DNA of 22,314 nt from RGIG1995 sp045645205. GTDB taxonomy: Bacteria; Bacillota; Clostridia; Oscillospirales; CAG-272. The notes beneath the pieces were generated by a model, which saw only the letters and a program-made list of their open reading frames with translations, was not told the origin of the DNA and did no database searches. Shown here in pieces: positions 15,218 to 22,314 of the stretch. Position 1 is the stretch's first letter; each line of letters begins with the position of its first letter. The position numbers and the translations under genes were made by a program. The stretch covers positions 1 to 22,314 of the forward strand of contig JAZRIJ010000001.1 in assembly GCA_045645205.1 (NCBI GenBank), read 5' to 3'.

Positions 15218-15789
15218 TTCTTAACCCTCCTTTCAGCAACCATTGACGATATAAGGCCGAAAACGGCGCAAATAATAACAACTATTATTACATCTATTTT
15301 TATAATTGCCGCAAGTACAAATGAAAGTCCCATGATAACGTATGAAACCAAACTCTTGGGACATGCTTTGTACATCTTAATAAGCGCTTTAATTATAAGC
15401 GCCAACACTCCTGCTCTTATTCCCATAAATGCGTATTTAACAGCCTTGTAATCCTGCACAAGCTCAAGAACACCCGATATACACAAAATAATCAAAAATG
15501 AGGGTAGAACAACACCAAGCGTACACGCAAATGCCCCCCAGAAACCACAGGTCTTATATCCAACAAATGTTGCAGAATTAATGGCTATAGGACCGGGAGT
15601 CGACTCGGCTATTGCAACGATCTCAAGTATATCTTCGTCTGTTATCCACTTTCTTTTTTCGGAAACCTCTCTCTGTATAAGAGGTATCATAGCATATCCG
15701 CCGCCAAAGGTAAATGCCCCTATTTTAAAGAATGTTATAAAAAGCTCCCAAAGCCTTTTGTAATATTCCTTTCTGTCAAGCTTTTCCAT
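15214..15789 (-). CDS. Chromate transporter family protein, short form, first of a pair
   Basis: This 191-aa membrane protein has FKIGAFTFGGGYAMIPLIQ at about residues 21-39 and AIAESTPGPIAINSATFVG near 70, the two diagnostic CHR motifs. Hydrophobic segments follow at about 82-107, 120-140 and 148-180, ending in a basic tail (ERRVKK). A GGAG site precedes the start. It is the upstream partner of the gene at 14612-15217 and overlaps it by four bases. The two copies differ clearly in sequence, as expected for the N- and C-domain counterparts of a split transporter. Confidence 0.92.
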   Translation of the reverse strand: MEKLDRKEYYKRLWELFITFFKIGAFTFGGGYAMIPLIQREVSEKRKWITDEDILEIVAIAESTPGPIAINSATFVGYKTCGFWGAFACTLGVVLPSFLIILCISGVLELVQDYKAVKYAFMGIRAGVLALIIKALIKMYKACPKSLVSYVIMGLSFVLAAIIKIDVIIVVIICAVFGLISSMVAERRVKK

Positions 15790-15903
15790 ATAATGTCTCC
15801 ATATATTTTTAAAATTATGTTTTGCTACATTATATTATATTCTTTATTCGATTGCAATAGATAATAAAAAACTTGTCAAACATAATTTTAATACAATACA
15901 TGT

Positions 15904-17205
15904 TTATTTCATTTTCTTATCATCAGTAGCAGGATTGTCAATAAGCTTTCCATCTTCAGTAAAACGCGAACCGTGACAGGAACAGTCCCATGAATGTTCC
16001 TGAGCATTATATTTTAGCGCACAGCCCAAATGCGGACAACGCGGTACCGTCGGTGTCAGTAACCCCAACAATGATTCTCCCGCATTTATTGCAAGCTGTG
16101 GGTGCAATATGCTCCTTGACGAAGAAAACACCTCTGCATATTCATTTGGTTTTCCTCTTACAAGATCATTCAATATTATTGCAGCAACCATCGAGGACGT
16201 CATTCCCCATTTATTAAATCCCGTCGCTACATATAGATTGGGCGTATTTTTTGAATATTGCCCAATATACGGAATACCGTCAAGTGTCATGCAGTCCTGT
16301 GTCGCCCAACGGCATACCTCTTTTGCATTTGGATAATTTTGATGTGCAAATGCTTCAAGCTCACGCCAGTTTCCGCCCTGCTTGCCTGTGCGGTGGCTTC
16401 CTCCACCCAAAAGCAATAATCCGTTGTAATTACGAAAAGATAATCCCTTTTCCGCTTCATCAACACACATCCCCCCCACAATAGGAGCATTTTTTAATGC
16501 AACAACATATGAGCGATGTTGATACATCTTTAAAAAATACATTCCGTGCTTATTTAAAAAAGGAAAATGAGTCGCCACAATTATCTTATCAGATTTTATA
16601 TTTCCGTTATTTGTAACTGCTACACCGGGCAACAGTTCTAAAACCTTTGTGTTTTCATAAATCGGAAGATCTTTTGCAACAGAATACAGAAATTTTAACG
16701 GGTCAAACTGTGCCTGATTTTTGATACGTACCGCCCCGGCAACCGAAAACGGAAGAGGTACATTCTCACAAAATGTTGCAAGACAGCCAATTCGGTTTAA
16801 TGCTGACACTTCACGCTCAATCTTATTTCTATTATTCAAAGAGTAAACAAAAGAATCAAGCTCTTCATAATTACAATCAATATTTTCACATAATGTTTGA
16901 TATTGTTTTATTGCCGATTTTTGCGCTTGTAAATAAAGGTGAGCTGTGTCATATCCGTATTTGCGGCTGATTTTATCATATATCAATGAATGTTGAATCG
17001 TTATTTTTGCCGTTGTATTTTTGGTGATACCGCTGCATATACGGTCTGCCTCAACAAGTACACAGTCAATGCCTGACTGTTTCAGCATATACGCGCAAAG
17101 TATTCCTGTTATTCCACCGCCGATTATTAAAACATCTGTTTTAATATTGCCATTTAATGCCTCAAACCTTGGCCTGTCTGTATTTTTTAACCATATTGAT
17201 TCCAT
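15904..17205 (-). CDS. FAD-dependent oxidoreductase (DAO type) with C-terminal Rieske domain
   Basis: The 433-aa protein starts with an FAD/NAD-binding fold (TDVLIIGGGITGILCAYML, GGGITG at 29-34, then VLVEADRICSGIT). It continues as a DAO-family oxidoreductase with GIPYIGQYSKNTPNLYVATG near residue 320. The last 60 residues hold a Rieske 2Fe-2S site: CPHLGC then CSCHGSRF, giving the two Cys and two His ligands. Proteins with this layout are known in Firmicutes, but their substrate is generally unassigned. It is probably cytoplasmic, since no signal peptide is visible. CGGAGTGA lies before the ATG. An unusual point is an [Fe-S] oxidoreductase standing alone, without an obvious partner gene. 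Confidence 0.9.
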   Translation of the reverse strand: MESIWLKNTDRPRFEALNGNIKTDVLIIGGGITGILCAYMLKQSGIDCVLVEADRICSGITKNTTAKITIQHSLIYDKISRKYGYDTAHLYLQAQKSAIKQYQTLCENIDCNYEELDSFVYSLNNRNKIEREVSALNRIGCLATFCENVPLPFSVAGAVRIKNQAQFDPLKFLYSVAKDLPIYENTKVLELLPGVAVTNNGNIKSDKIIVATHFPFLNKHGMYFLKMYQHRSYVVALKNAPIVGGMCVDEAEKGLSFRNYNGLLLLGGGSHRTGKQGGNWRELEAFAHQNYPNAKEVCRWATQDCMTLDGIPYIGQYSKNTPNLYVATGFNKWGMTSSMVAAIILNDLVRGKPNEYAEVFSSSRSILHPQLAINAGESLLGLLTPTVPRCPHLGCALKYNAQEHSWDCSCHGSRFTEDGKLIDNPATDDKKMK

Positions 17206-17262
17206 AAATTATCACTCCGTTTTTTTATTATGTATCATTCGTTAGTATGTGCTCTTTTATAT

Positions 17263-17289
17263 AAAAAATCCTTGCAAAAGCAAGGATTT
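17263..17289 (-). terminator. Intrinsic terminator after the DNA glycosylase gene
   Basis: A perfect 10-base-pair stem, AAATCCTTGC with GCAAGGATTT (17266-17275 and 17280-17289), closes a 4-base loop and is followed by TTTTTT on the minus strand. It lies 19 bases beyond the stop codon of the gene at 17308-17808. Confidence 0.9.
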
Positions 17290-17307
17290 AGTGAATATTA
17301 TTATTTT

Positions 17308-17808
17308 TTATTCGCAAATAACTTTCCATGCACAAACAAGTTTTTCAAGAGACCAGACTGCATTAGCAGGAGAGGTTGACGGTAAACAAACAGCTTCTCT
17401 TTTAATTATATCCCTGATATACTTGTTATAATACTTTTCCGCTGTCTTTCCGTTAACAAAAATACGCTTTATATCAGCAGTGAATAATATCTCACTCAAA
17501 TCATTGGGTACAACATTCTTTATAGAACTGTCCGAACTGCCGACAATCTCACAGGACGCAATAACATCCCACACTGCAATTTGATGAGACAGAAGAAAAC
17601 ACTTCCTATCCTCAACAGAGTCAGGCTCGTCAACTCCAAAGATCATCGCCAACACTTTCCAAAACCGATTCTGCGGATGACCGTAAAAGAACTGCTGTTC
17701 ACGTGATTTTTGAGACGGAAAACTGCCTAAGATCAATGTTTTTGAATTTTCATCATATACAGGATTAATAGGATGTAATATTTTTTCATTCAAGATTTGT
17801 TCTTTCAT
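17308..17808 (-). CDS. Hypoxanthine-DNA (deoxyinosine) glycosylase, uracil-DNA glycosylase superfamily
   Basis: This 166-aa protein has LILGSFPSQKSREQQFFYG at residues 25-43 followed by HPQNRFWKVL, the N-terminal active-site signature of the hypoxanthine-DNA glycosylase family within the UDG fold. The second motif is LPSTSPANAVW near residue 142. It should remove hypoxanthine, formed when adenine is deaminated, from DNA as the first step of base excision repair. It has its own promoter and terminator, so it is a single-gene unit. The start at 17808 has GGTGA upstream. The family is clear; the exact preferred base is inferred. Confidence 0.9.
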   Translation of the reverse strand: MKEQILNEKILHPINPVYDENSKTLILGSFPSQKSREQQFFYGHPQNRFWKVLAMIFGVDEPDSVEDRKCFLLSHQIAVWDVIASCEIVGSSDSSIKNVVPNDLSEILFTADIKRIFVNGKTAEKYYNKYIRDIIKREAVCLPSTSPANAVWSLEKLVCAWKVICE

Positions 17809-17829
17809 CTATCTCACCGCCTTAGGTTT

Positions 17830-17858
17830 ATTATATGCTTGTGTCAAGTTGTAGACAA
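17830..17858 (-). promoter_or_regulatory. Promoter of the DNA glycosylase gene
   Basis: On the minus strand there is TTGTCT (17858-17853), a 17-base spacer and a perfect TATAAT (17835-17830), 21 bases before the ATG at 17808. Confidence 0.7.
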
Positions 17859-17921
17859 ATTTATAATTTTCTTAATTATAGCATGTCTTAATATAATTAG
17901 CAAGAGTTTGCAATAAGTTAC

Positions 17922-17957
17922 AAAAAAGTAAGCCCCAAGTGATTGTACTTGGGACTT
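17922..17957 (-). terminator. Intrinsic terminator after the nagA-ROK operon
   Basis: AAG-CCCAAGT (17930-17940) pairs with ACTTGGG-CTT (17947-17957), with one mismatch and a 6-base loop. On the minus strand it is followed by ACTTTTTTG. It lies about 60 bases beyond the ROK stop codon. The intervening AAAAAC...GTTTTT around 17976-17996 may be a second weak hairpin. Confidence 0.8.
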
Positions 17958-18016
17958 TAGGTCGCTAAAAAATATTAATAAAAACCGCGGTAGTTTTTGG
18001 TTATTTACTTCTTTAA

Positions 18017-19393
18017 TTATCTAAGTTTGGGCAAACTTGCAGCAGCAACAGACTGACCTACGCGACGGGAATTTTCATCGGGAATGTGAAGTTTGATCTG
18101 CTCAGACAGCTCGGGAAATTCAGTATCGAGAACCTCTTGTGCGCGCTCTAGAAGAATTACTCCACCCTCACCTGAAGTAACACGTCCCATAATAAGAACA
18201 TGCTTAATATCATAAAATTCAGCATAGTATGCTATTGCATAGCCAAAATATGCACCAATCGTATCATAGATAGCTGCAGCACGCTCATCGCCCTCTTTCA
18301 TAAGGCCCTGAACAACTTTAAGTTTTTCTGCAGGCGAAAGGCTTTCATCAAGCTCAATACCAGCAAAAGGTGCAAGTTTTATAACGCCATCCTGCGAGAA
18401 ATACTTAACACCGCACCCATAATCACCAGACCACTCATCAACCATAGCCTCTTCGCAGAAATCAACAGGAACAAAAGCGAGTTCGTTTAACCAACCTGTA
18501 ATATTACCCTGCGGGTCAACATAACCGCCTGCCTCACTGGTACCCATAGCAATACCAAGAACAGAGTTATCTTCAAGATCCATAGCACCTGCAAGTGCAG
18601 TTACATCGCCGTCGTTTGCAACCTCAATCGGAATATTTTCTCCGATTTCCTTTGCAACATCAAGATACATATTTTTAACTTTTTTGTCAAACAGCTCATC
18701 ACTTACCTTTAGAAAAAGTGATGCAACCATTATACGATTATCAACATAAACACCTGCGCTCGATACACCGATAGCATCTACACGCGGCATATGAGATGCG
18801 GCTGTTTTCATAGCCTCTCTTATTCCCTCATAATGATAATTGGGATCAGAGTTAGTTTTAGGAAACCAAACAACCTCCTCAGAATAAACGCTCTTGCCAT
18901 CTATAACAGCACTTACCTTTCGATCGCTTCCACCCGCATCAAAACCAATACGACAACCGTCAAGATGACGACCAATGGGCGAAGCAGCAGATTTATCTTT
19001 GGGAGCTTCTTCAAATGAGCAAACCTTTACCTCGAATTTCTGCTCATACACTTTCTCCATAAAATGAACATCAAAGTCACGAAGTCCACCGTCAGTATAG
19101 GCTTCCTTAATTTTGCTTCCTACAAGCTCACTTCCCGCAATTATAATTTTATAACCGCCTGCAACCCACAAAAGCGACTTGGTAATTCTTTCGACAAAAC
19201 GAAAGTTTTCCTCGTCGTGACCAGTATTGTCCTTAAAAATGCGCGTTTTATATGTAGAGGTATAACCTTTATTTCTCTCTACTGCTATAACAATGTCCTG
19301 TCCGTCTTTCTTGGTTTTTTCACGCATTTCACGGCAAACAAGTGAAAGCGGCTGAAATTGGGGATCTAATTTTGCATTAACCTTAAGCTTCAT
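18017..19393 (-). CDS. ROK-family sugar kinase-like protein with extra N-terminal domain (458 aa)
   Basis: The C-terminal two thirds form an actin-like ROK/hexokinase fold: RIGFDAGGSDRKVSAVIDG (148-166, phosphate-1-type motif), IEVANDGDVTALAGA (256-270, with the expected catalytic Asp in NDGD) and LGIAMGTSEAGGYVD (279-293). The usual zinc-binding CxCGxxGC of many ROK proteins is not seen. Residues 1-147 are additional, making the protein longer than the usual 300-400 aa; they contain IVIAVERNKG and KIIIAGSELVGSKI, which could be a decayed extra actin-like half. It overlaps the end of nagA by 11 bases and has GAGGAG before the ATG. It probably phosphorylates N-acetylglucosamine or a related amino sugar for NagA. 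No DNA-binding domain is visible. Confidence 0.85.
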   Translation of the reverse strand: MKLKVNAKLDPQFQPLSLVCREMREKTKKDGQDIVIAVERNKGYTSTYKTRIFKDNTGHDEENFRFVERITKSLLWVAGGYKIIIAGSELVGSKIKEAYTDGGLRDFDVHFMEKVYEQKFEVKVCSFEEAPKDKSAASPIGRHLDGCRIGFDAGGSDRKVSAVIDGKSVYSEEVVWFPKTNSDPNYHYEGIREAMKTAASHMPRVDAIGVSSAGVYVDNRIMVASLFLKVSDELFDKKVKNMYLDVAKEIGENIPIEVANDGDVTALAGAMDLEDNSVLGIAMGTSEAGGYVDPQGNITGWLNELAFVPVDFCEEAMVDEWSGDYGCGVKYFSQDGVIKLAPFAGIELDESLSPAEKLKVVQGLMKEGDERAAAIYDTIGAYFGYAIAYYAEFYDIKHVLIMGRVTSGEGGVILLERAQEVLDTEFPELSEQIKLHIPDENSRRVGQSVAAASLPKLR

Positions 19394-20525
19394 ATTTAAT
19401 TGCTCCTCTTTTTATAGTTTTCTTTACTTCAAAATTTTGATCAGTTATAATAATGTCGGCATCCTTACCTATTTCAAGCGAACCCTTGCGGTCAGCGAGT
19501 CCTATTGCTGTAGCAGGGTTAAGAGATGCGCAGTTTACGCACTCATGAAGCGGAATGTTGGAATTCTTATAAACATTCCAAACACCACGGTTAAGATTCA
19601 ATACACTTCCCGCTACCGTACCATCTTCTAAACGACAAACAATATCCCTGTAAATTATCTTTGCACCGCCAAGGGTGTATTCACCGTATGGCAACCCCCC
19701 TGCAGGTAAGCAGTCAGTAATAAAGCAAAGTTTTCTTCCCTTTAGTTTCCAAAGCATATCATAGAAACACTTGTCAACATGGAAAGTATCAACAATAAGC
19801 TCAACACTTACATCTGCATTAAGCGCGGCTGATACAACGCCCGGTGCGCGATGTGCTAACGGAGTCATAGCGTTAAAAAGATGAGTTACATGCTTGACAC
19901 CTGCATTGACGCCTGACATTGCTGTACTATAATCAGCAGAAGTGTGTCCCATGGAAACAACAACATCTGTATCACGACAAATCTCACGAATTGCAGCAAA
20001 ATCATTTTCATCTGTTTCAGGCGCAAGAGTAATCGTCTTAATAATATCCGCATAATCCTTAACAAATGAAGCATCGGGTTTTAAAATATATTTCGCATCT
20101 TGAGCTCCTTTTTTACTCTCGCTGATAAAAGGACCTTCTGCATGACAACCTAAAATTTCGCTACCGTCCCAATCTTTACTTTCTTCCTTCAGTGTACGGC
20201 AAATCTCAAGCGCTTTTCTTATTACCTTCATATCCACTGTCATAGTAGTAGGAAGATATCCTGTAACACCATTTTTAAGTAAACCTTTGGAAATTGTTCT
20301 GATGCTTTCTTCCTCACCGTCACAAACATCCTTACCAAGATATCCATGAATATGGATATCAATAAGTCCTGGAGAAACATAACCGCCCTCTGCGTCGATA
20401 ACAACAGCGTCTTCAGGAACATTCTTAGTAGGAATAATGCCCTCAATCACATCTGAATAGAGCAAAGCATAACCCTCAACAATACGTTCTTTTAAGATAA
20501 TTTTACCATTAATAATCGCCTTCAT
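19383..20525 (-). CDS. nagA: N-acetylglucosamine-6-phosphate deacetylase NagA (380 aa)
   Basis: The frame is open to 20585, but the ATG at 20525 has GGAGG five bases upstream and starts MKAIINGKIIL, as NagA proteins do; the longer form would cover the promoter. The metal and catalytic residues are in place: HxH (His58, His60) in PGLIDIHIHG, Glu130 in CHAEGPFI, His194 in MGHTSA, His215 in HLFNAM, His249 in DTFHVD and the catalytic Asp271 in FITDCLPAGG. The enzyme removes acetate from GlcNAc-6-phosphate in the cytoplasm, giving glucosamine-6-phosphate for glycolysis or wall synthesis. It is followed by the ROK gene with an 11-base overlap. Confidence 0.96.
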   Translation of the reverse strand: MKAIINGKIILKERIVEGYALLYSDVIEGIIPTKNVPEDAVVIDAEGGYVSPGLIDIHIHGYLGKDVCDGEEESIRTISKGLLKNGVTGYLPTTMTVDMKVIRKALEICRTLKEESKDWDGSEILGCHAEGPFISESKKGAQDAKYILKPDASFVKDYADIIKTITLAPETDENDFAAIREICRDTDVVVSMGHTSADYSTAMSGVNAGVKHVTHLFNAMTPLAHRAPGVVSAALNADVSVELIVDTFHVDKCFYDMLWKLKGRKLCFITDCLPAGGLPYGEYTLGGAKIIYRDIVCRLEDGTVAGSVLNLNRGVWNVYKNSNIPLHECVNCASLNPATAIGLADRKGSLEIGKDADIIITDQNFEVKKTIKRGAIKYEA

Positions 20526-20556
20526 ACTATCCTCCAAGAATAAAAGTCCTAAGTTA

Positions 20557-20585
20557 ATTTTACCAAAAAGAAATTCGTATTTCAA
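20557..20585 (-). promoter_or_regulatory. Promoter of the nagA-ROK operon
   Basis: On the minus strand there is TTGAAA (20585-20580), a 17-base spacer and TAAAAT (20562-20557), 32 bases before the nagA ATG. Confidence 0.7.
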
Positions 20586-20704
20586 GTGTATTTGATAAAA
20601 AAATTTACTTACACAATATTTTTTTGCAATATTCTTTTAAAAAAACAACAATTTCTAAAATTCTTTTTGTTTGTGGTGCATTTCTAATTTTATCTTATTC
20701 AAGT

Positions 20705-20969
20705 TTATTGACCGACCAGTAGATGCTGTATTCTCTTTGAGCCTCCTCCTTCATATAAGCAATTTCACGAAGGTATAGAACCGCGGTAGATTATGCGACC
20801 GGAAAAATGCAGGAAAATCCGTCGCTGCTTCGGCAATGTAACCTGCAACACAAGGATAAGTACGATGGTCTTGCACCCCCTCTTCTAAAGAAGCGATTTG
20901 CTCCTGCATCTTCTCCTCATTCTTCTTTAGCTGATAGATAACATCTACAAGCTCACGTCTGTTTAATCT
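20705..20969 (-). pseudogene. Decayed coiled-coil protein gene with frameshifts
   Basis: No full ORF remains, but protein-like sequence runs along the minus strand. From 20969: RLNRRELVDVIYQLKKNEE, then KMQEQIASLEEG, then a segment ending VAGYIAEAATDF. After a change of frame it goes on as LREIAYMKEEAQREY (about 20770-20728). A stop codon stands directly before the first part, and there is no start codon. The pattern (REL..IYQLKKNEE, then a coiled coil, IAEAA, and MKEEAQRE) resembles a small coiled-coil protein family I recall from gut Firmicutes, but I cannot name it. The remaining sequence from 20586 to 20704 is AT-rich with no gene visible. Confidence 0.6.
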
Positions 20970-20997
20970 TTAAAATTCTTTACTAAAAGGAAATATT

Positions 20998-21090
20998 ATG
21001 AACTATCAAAAATCAATGACACATTTCTTGACTTCCCTTTTAGATAAAAAAGAAACCTTAAGAGATGTATTCTTAAGGACAGTTAAATAA
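20998..21090 (+). CDS. Possible small ORF, 30 aa
   Basis: ATG at 20998 preceded by AAAAGGAAATATT gives a 30-residue product, MNYQKSMTHFLTSLLDKKET and then LRDVFLRTVK. The split hairpin repeat begins one base after its stop codon, just as a terminator would. The product looks like the end or a remnant of a helical protein. It is not a recognised family, and a small real gene or a leftover fragment are equally possible. Confidence 0.35.
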   Translation: MNYQKSMTHFLTSLLDKKETLRDVFLRTVK

Positions 21091-21091
21091 T

Positions 21092-21145
21092 CATAACCAC
21101 CGGCTAAGTAAAACTGTCAATAGAAAGCAGACATAAAAAACAGGT
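21092..21145 (+). repeat. Second split hairpin with IS-end-like sequence, no transposase
   Basis: CATAACCACCGGCTAAGT (21092-21109) differs by one base from the 18-mer at 3866-3883 that abuts the IS3-type element. Directly after it comes a stretch containing TGTCAATAGAAAGCAGACA and AAAAAAC, which resembles the reverse-complemented right end of that element (TGTCAAGTAAAAGTAGACA, then AAAAACC). No transposase follows, so it seems to be a solo or eroded IS end in the same kind of target. Confidence 0.55.
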
Positions 21146-21154
21146 AAAGAGCGT

Positions 21155-21184
21155 AAAAACACGCCCAAAACGGACGTGTTTTTT
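21155..21184. terminator. Hairpin terminator, probably bidirectional
   Basis: AAAAACACG (21155-21163) pairs with CGTGTTTTT (21175-21183), with T-rich sequence on both strands. Bases 21185-21365 beyond it hold no gene that I can see. Confidence 0.65.
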
Positions 21185-21365
21185 CTGGGATCGACACTCA
21201 AAACGGAACCAGTCGAAAAAACTGATTTTCTTAGTTTTCTTTAGTAAAATGACCGACTGAAACCACAGCACAAACAATTCTTAAAATTATATATACACAG
21301 CAAATCAAACAACACAATTATTTCTTCACCAAAAATTTGAGATACATACTTAAATAGAAAATGTG

Positions 21366-21758
21366 CTATAGAATCTGTGCGATGAATTTAGGGTCTTTCT
21401 TTCTCATATAGGAAACACCCTCATAAAATCTTCCTCTATGACCTGCATCGAGAAAACACGTCTTGAGTTCAGATGCTCTTTCACAAGCAAGACGCAAACG
21501 GTACTGAAAAACATTGTCTTTGAAATTGGCAAAGCAATCTCGCAGAAGCTCAGCAAAGGTACAAGACTTTGCTTTCACTCTCTCGTTCATACAGCAACAA
21601 CGCTTGAGAGCACATTTCCCATTTTTACAATAGGAGCAATACCTACATCGGCACACCTCCAAAGTATAAGGAAAAGGATTTGTCTCAGTTTTGTCTCTGA
21701 TCGCTGCTTCAAGGAAGTCGACAAAGGAAAGGCTTGGGTTGTTAGGTTCTAAATACAT
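21366..21758 (-). CDS. Cysteine-rich protein of mobile-element type, 130 aa, possibly truncated
   Basis: AGGAGG before the ATG makes this a real start. Cysteines at residues 36, 38, 41, 44, 49, 54, 55, 56 and 66 form a dense cluster (CRCRYCSYCKNGKC, then RCCC) that could bind metal. A helical part follows (CTFAELLRDCFANFKDNVF, then LACERASELKTCFLDAGHR). The family is not named, but I recall similar proteins in integrated elements of gut Firmicutes that continue beyond the point where this one stops (KKDPKFIAQIL), so a C-terminal truncation is likely. It has no recognisable enzyme motif. A terminator-like hairpin separates it from the upstream small gene. Confidence 0.72.
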   Translation of the reverse strand: MYLEPNNPSLSFVDFLEAAIRDKTETNPFPYTLEVCRCRYCSYCKNGKCALKRCCCMNERVKAKSCTFAELLRDCFANFKDNVFQYRLRLACERASELKTCFLDAGHRGRFYEGVSYMRKKDPKFIAQIL

Positions 21759-21790
21759 TTTTTCTCCTCCTGTTGGTTTTTGCGGAAAAC

Positions 21791-21836
21791 AAAAAATCCG
21801 ACCTTATTTCCACTTCGTTAGTGGTCATAAAGTCGG
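21791..21836 (-). terminator. Intrinsic terminator between two small minus-strand genes
   Basis: CCGAC (21798-21802) pairs with GTCGG (21832-21836). Inside, TTAT pairs with ATAA and CCAC with GTGG, around a 7-base loop with small internal mismatches. TTTTTT follows on the minus strand. It ends the small gene at 21858-22025 but could also act as an attenuator for the cysteine-rich gene. Confidence 0.75.
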
Positions 21837-21857
21837 CTTCATATTAACCGTATGTAA

Positions 21858-22025
21858 TTATGCTTCAAGAGCATCGAGCAGATGGAGTATAAGATTGGAG
21901 GTTGCTCTGTTGTCGATCCCGTTTGCCTTTTGTTTGAGTCTCTTTGCATTGAGAGCGTCGATTGCAACTCGGAGTTCAAAGGGGGTGAGTTTAAGTCTGC
22001 GTACCATCGCGTATCCGTTTTTCAT
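21858..22025 (-). CDS. Small protein of unknown function, 55 aa
   Basis: It is a clear small gene: GAGGA lies seven bases before the ATG, a consensus promoter is upstream, and a terminator follows. The product begins MKNGYAMVRRLKLTPFELRV and ends with ATSNLILHLLDALEA. It is basic and mostly helical. It is not assigned to a family; a small DNA-binding or mobile-element accessory protein is possible. It lies next to tRNA-Asn, together with the cysteine-rich gene. Confidence 0.75.
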   Translation of the reverse strand: MKNGYAMVRRLKLTPFELRVAIDALNAKRLKQKANGIDNRATSNLILHLLDALEA

Positions 22026-22058
22026 CTGTAAGTCCTCGCTTTCCTTCTTTCTGTCTAT

Positions 22059-22087
22059 ATTATATCAGAAAAGCAGAGATTTCTCAA
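22059..22087 (-). promoter_or_regulatory. Promoter of the 55-aa gene
   Basis: On the minus strand there is TTGAGA (22087-22082), a 17-base spacer and a perfect TATAAT (22064-22059), 33 bases before the ATG. Confidence 0.75.
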
Positions 22088-22096
22088 ATGTGCGAT

Positions 22097-22116
22097 AAAG
22101 TCGCAGGTTCAAGTCC
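22097..22116 (+). other. tRNA-like T-arm fragment, possible attachment-site remnant
   Basis: CGCAGGTTCAAGTCC (22102-22116) looks like the T-arm of a tRNA, but no acceptor stem or other arms surround it on the plus strand. Fragments like this can mark where an element integrated into a tRNA 3' end. Evidence is weak. Confidence 0.35.
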
Positions 22117-22161
22117 ATAAGGTTCAAGAAAAGGTGCAATGATGAAGGAGGGGTGTCTTTT

Positions 22162-22214
22162 ACCCCTAAAAACACGAAAAGCCCTTGTAAAACAAGGACT
22201 TTTGTGTTAGGGTG
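22162..22214 (-). terminator. Long hairpin downstream of tRNA-Asn
   Basis: ACCC-TAA, AACACGAAAAG and CCTTGT pair with ACAAGG, CTTTTGTGTT and AGGGT in a long stem with a short AAA loop and a few mismatches. It starts about 20 bases beyond the 3' end of the tRNA on the minus strand, with a TTTTT run inside the outer stem, so it is probably the tRNA terminator. Confidence 0.65.
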
Positions 22215-22233
22215 CAAAATTGTTGCCCCGATA

Positions 22234-22309
<76 letters not shown>

Positions 22310-22314
22310 ATAAT

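Noticed and set aside
17985..17992. ACCGCGGT palindrome, also present near 20780, as a regulatory or T-box-like site
   Set aside because: The short GC palindrome lacks the TGG bulge context and Stem I; the second copy is inside a decayed gene.

Overview
The window looks like a chromosomal segment of a low-GC Firmicute of the class Clostridia, probably an anaerobic gut or rumen organism. The reasons are the T-box leaders, ferredoxin-dependent 2-oxoacid oxidoreductase genes, strong AGGAGG-type ribosome binding sites, AT-rich consensus sigma-A promoters and a tRNA gene with an encoded CCA. The genus cannot be told from the sequence.

Left part, plus strand (1-5010): the 3' end of metA (methionine biosynthesis); then a possibly co-transcribed run of an unknown membrane protein, a winged-helix response regulator with a degenerate receiver, and an unknown 251-residue protein; then a stand-alone nucleotidyltransferase-fold protein. 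An IS3-family element follows. It is internally deleted, lacks the first catalytic Asp, and has split a terminator-like hairpin.

Centre, minus strand (about 14585 down to 5040): the most interesting part. Two long paralogous genes each encode an unusual fusion of XRE-type helix-turn-helix, cupin sensor and AMP-forming acyl-CoA synthetase. Each is preceded by a consensus promoter and a complete T-box riboswitch. I read the specifier codons as GTA (Val) for the one at 11.5 kb and ATC (Ile) for the one at 14.3 kb; the TGGT bulge of both fits tRNAs with discriminator A, as for Val and Ile. The Val-type gene is followed by closely spaced genes for an omega-amidase-like nitrilase, a P-loop ATPase and a four-subunit 2-oxoacid:ferredoxin oxidoreductase (delta, alpha, beta, gamma; VOR type), ending in a hairpin. 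T-boxes switch genes on when a tRNA is uncharged. The simplest reading is a biosynthetic route: branched short-chain acids (isobutyrate, 2-methylbutyrate) are activated to CoA thioesters, reductively carboxylated by VOR to branched 2-oxoacids, and transaminated to Val and Ile.

Right part (14.6-20.6 kb, minus strand): a pair of short chromate-transporter-family proteins, an FAD oxidoreductase with a C-terminal Rieske domain, a hypoxanthine-DNA glycosylase, and a nagA-ROK operon for N-acetylglucosamine 6-phosphate use.

Far right (20.6-22.3 kb): a decayed region with a frameshifted pseudogene, a tiny ORF, a second split hairpin next to an IS-end-like sequence, two small genes of mobile-element character, a tRNA-like fragment, and tRNA-Asn(GTT) at the edge.
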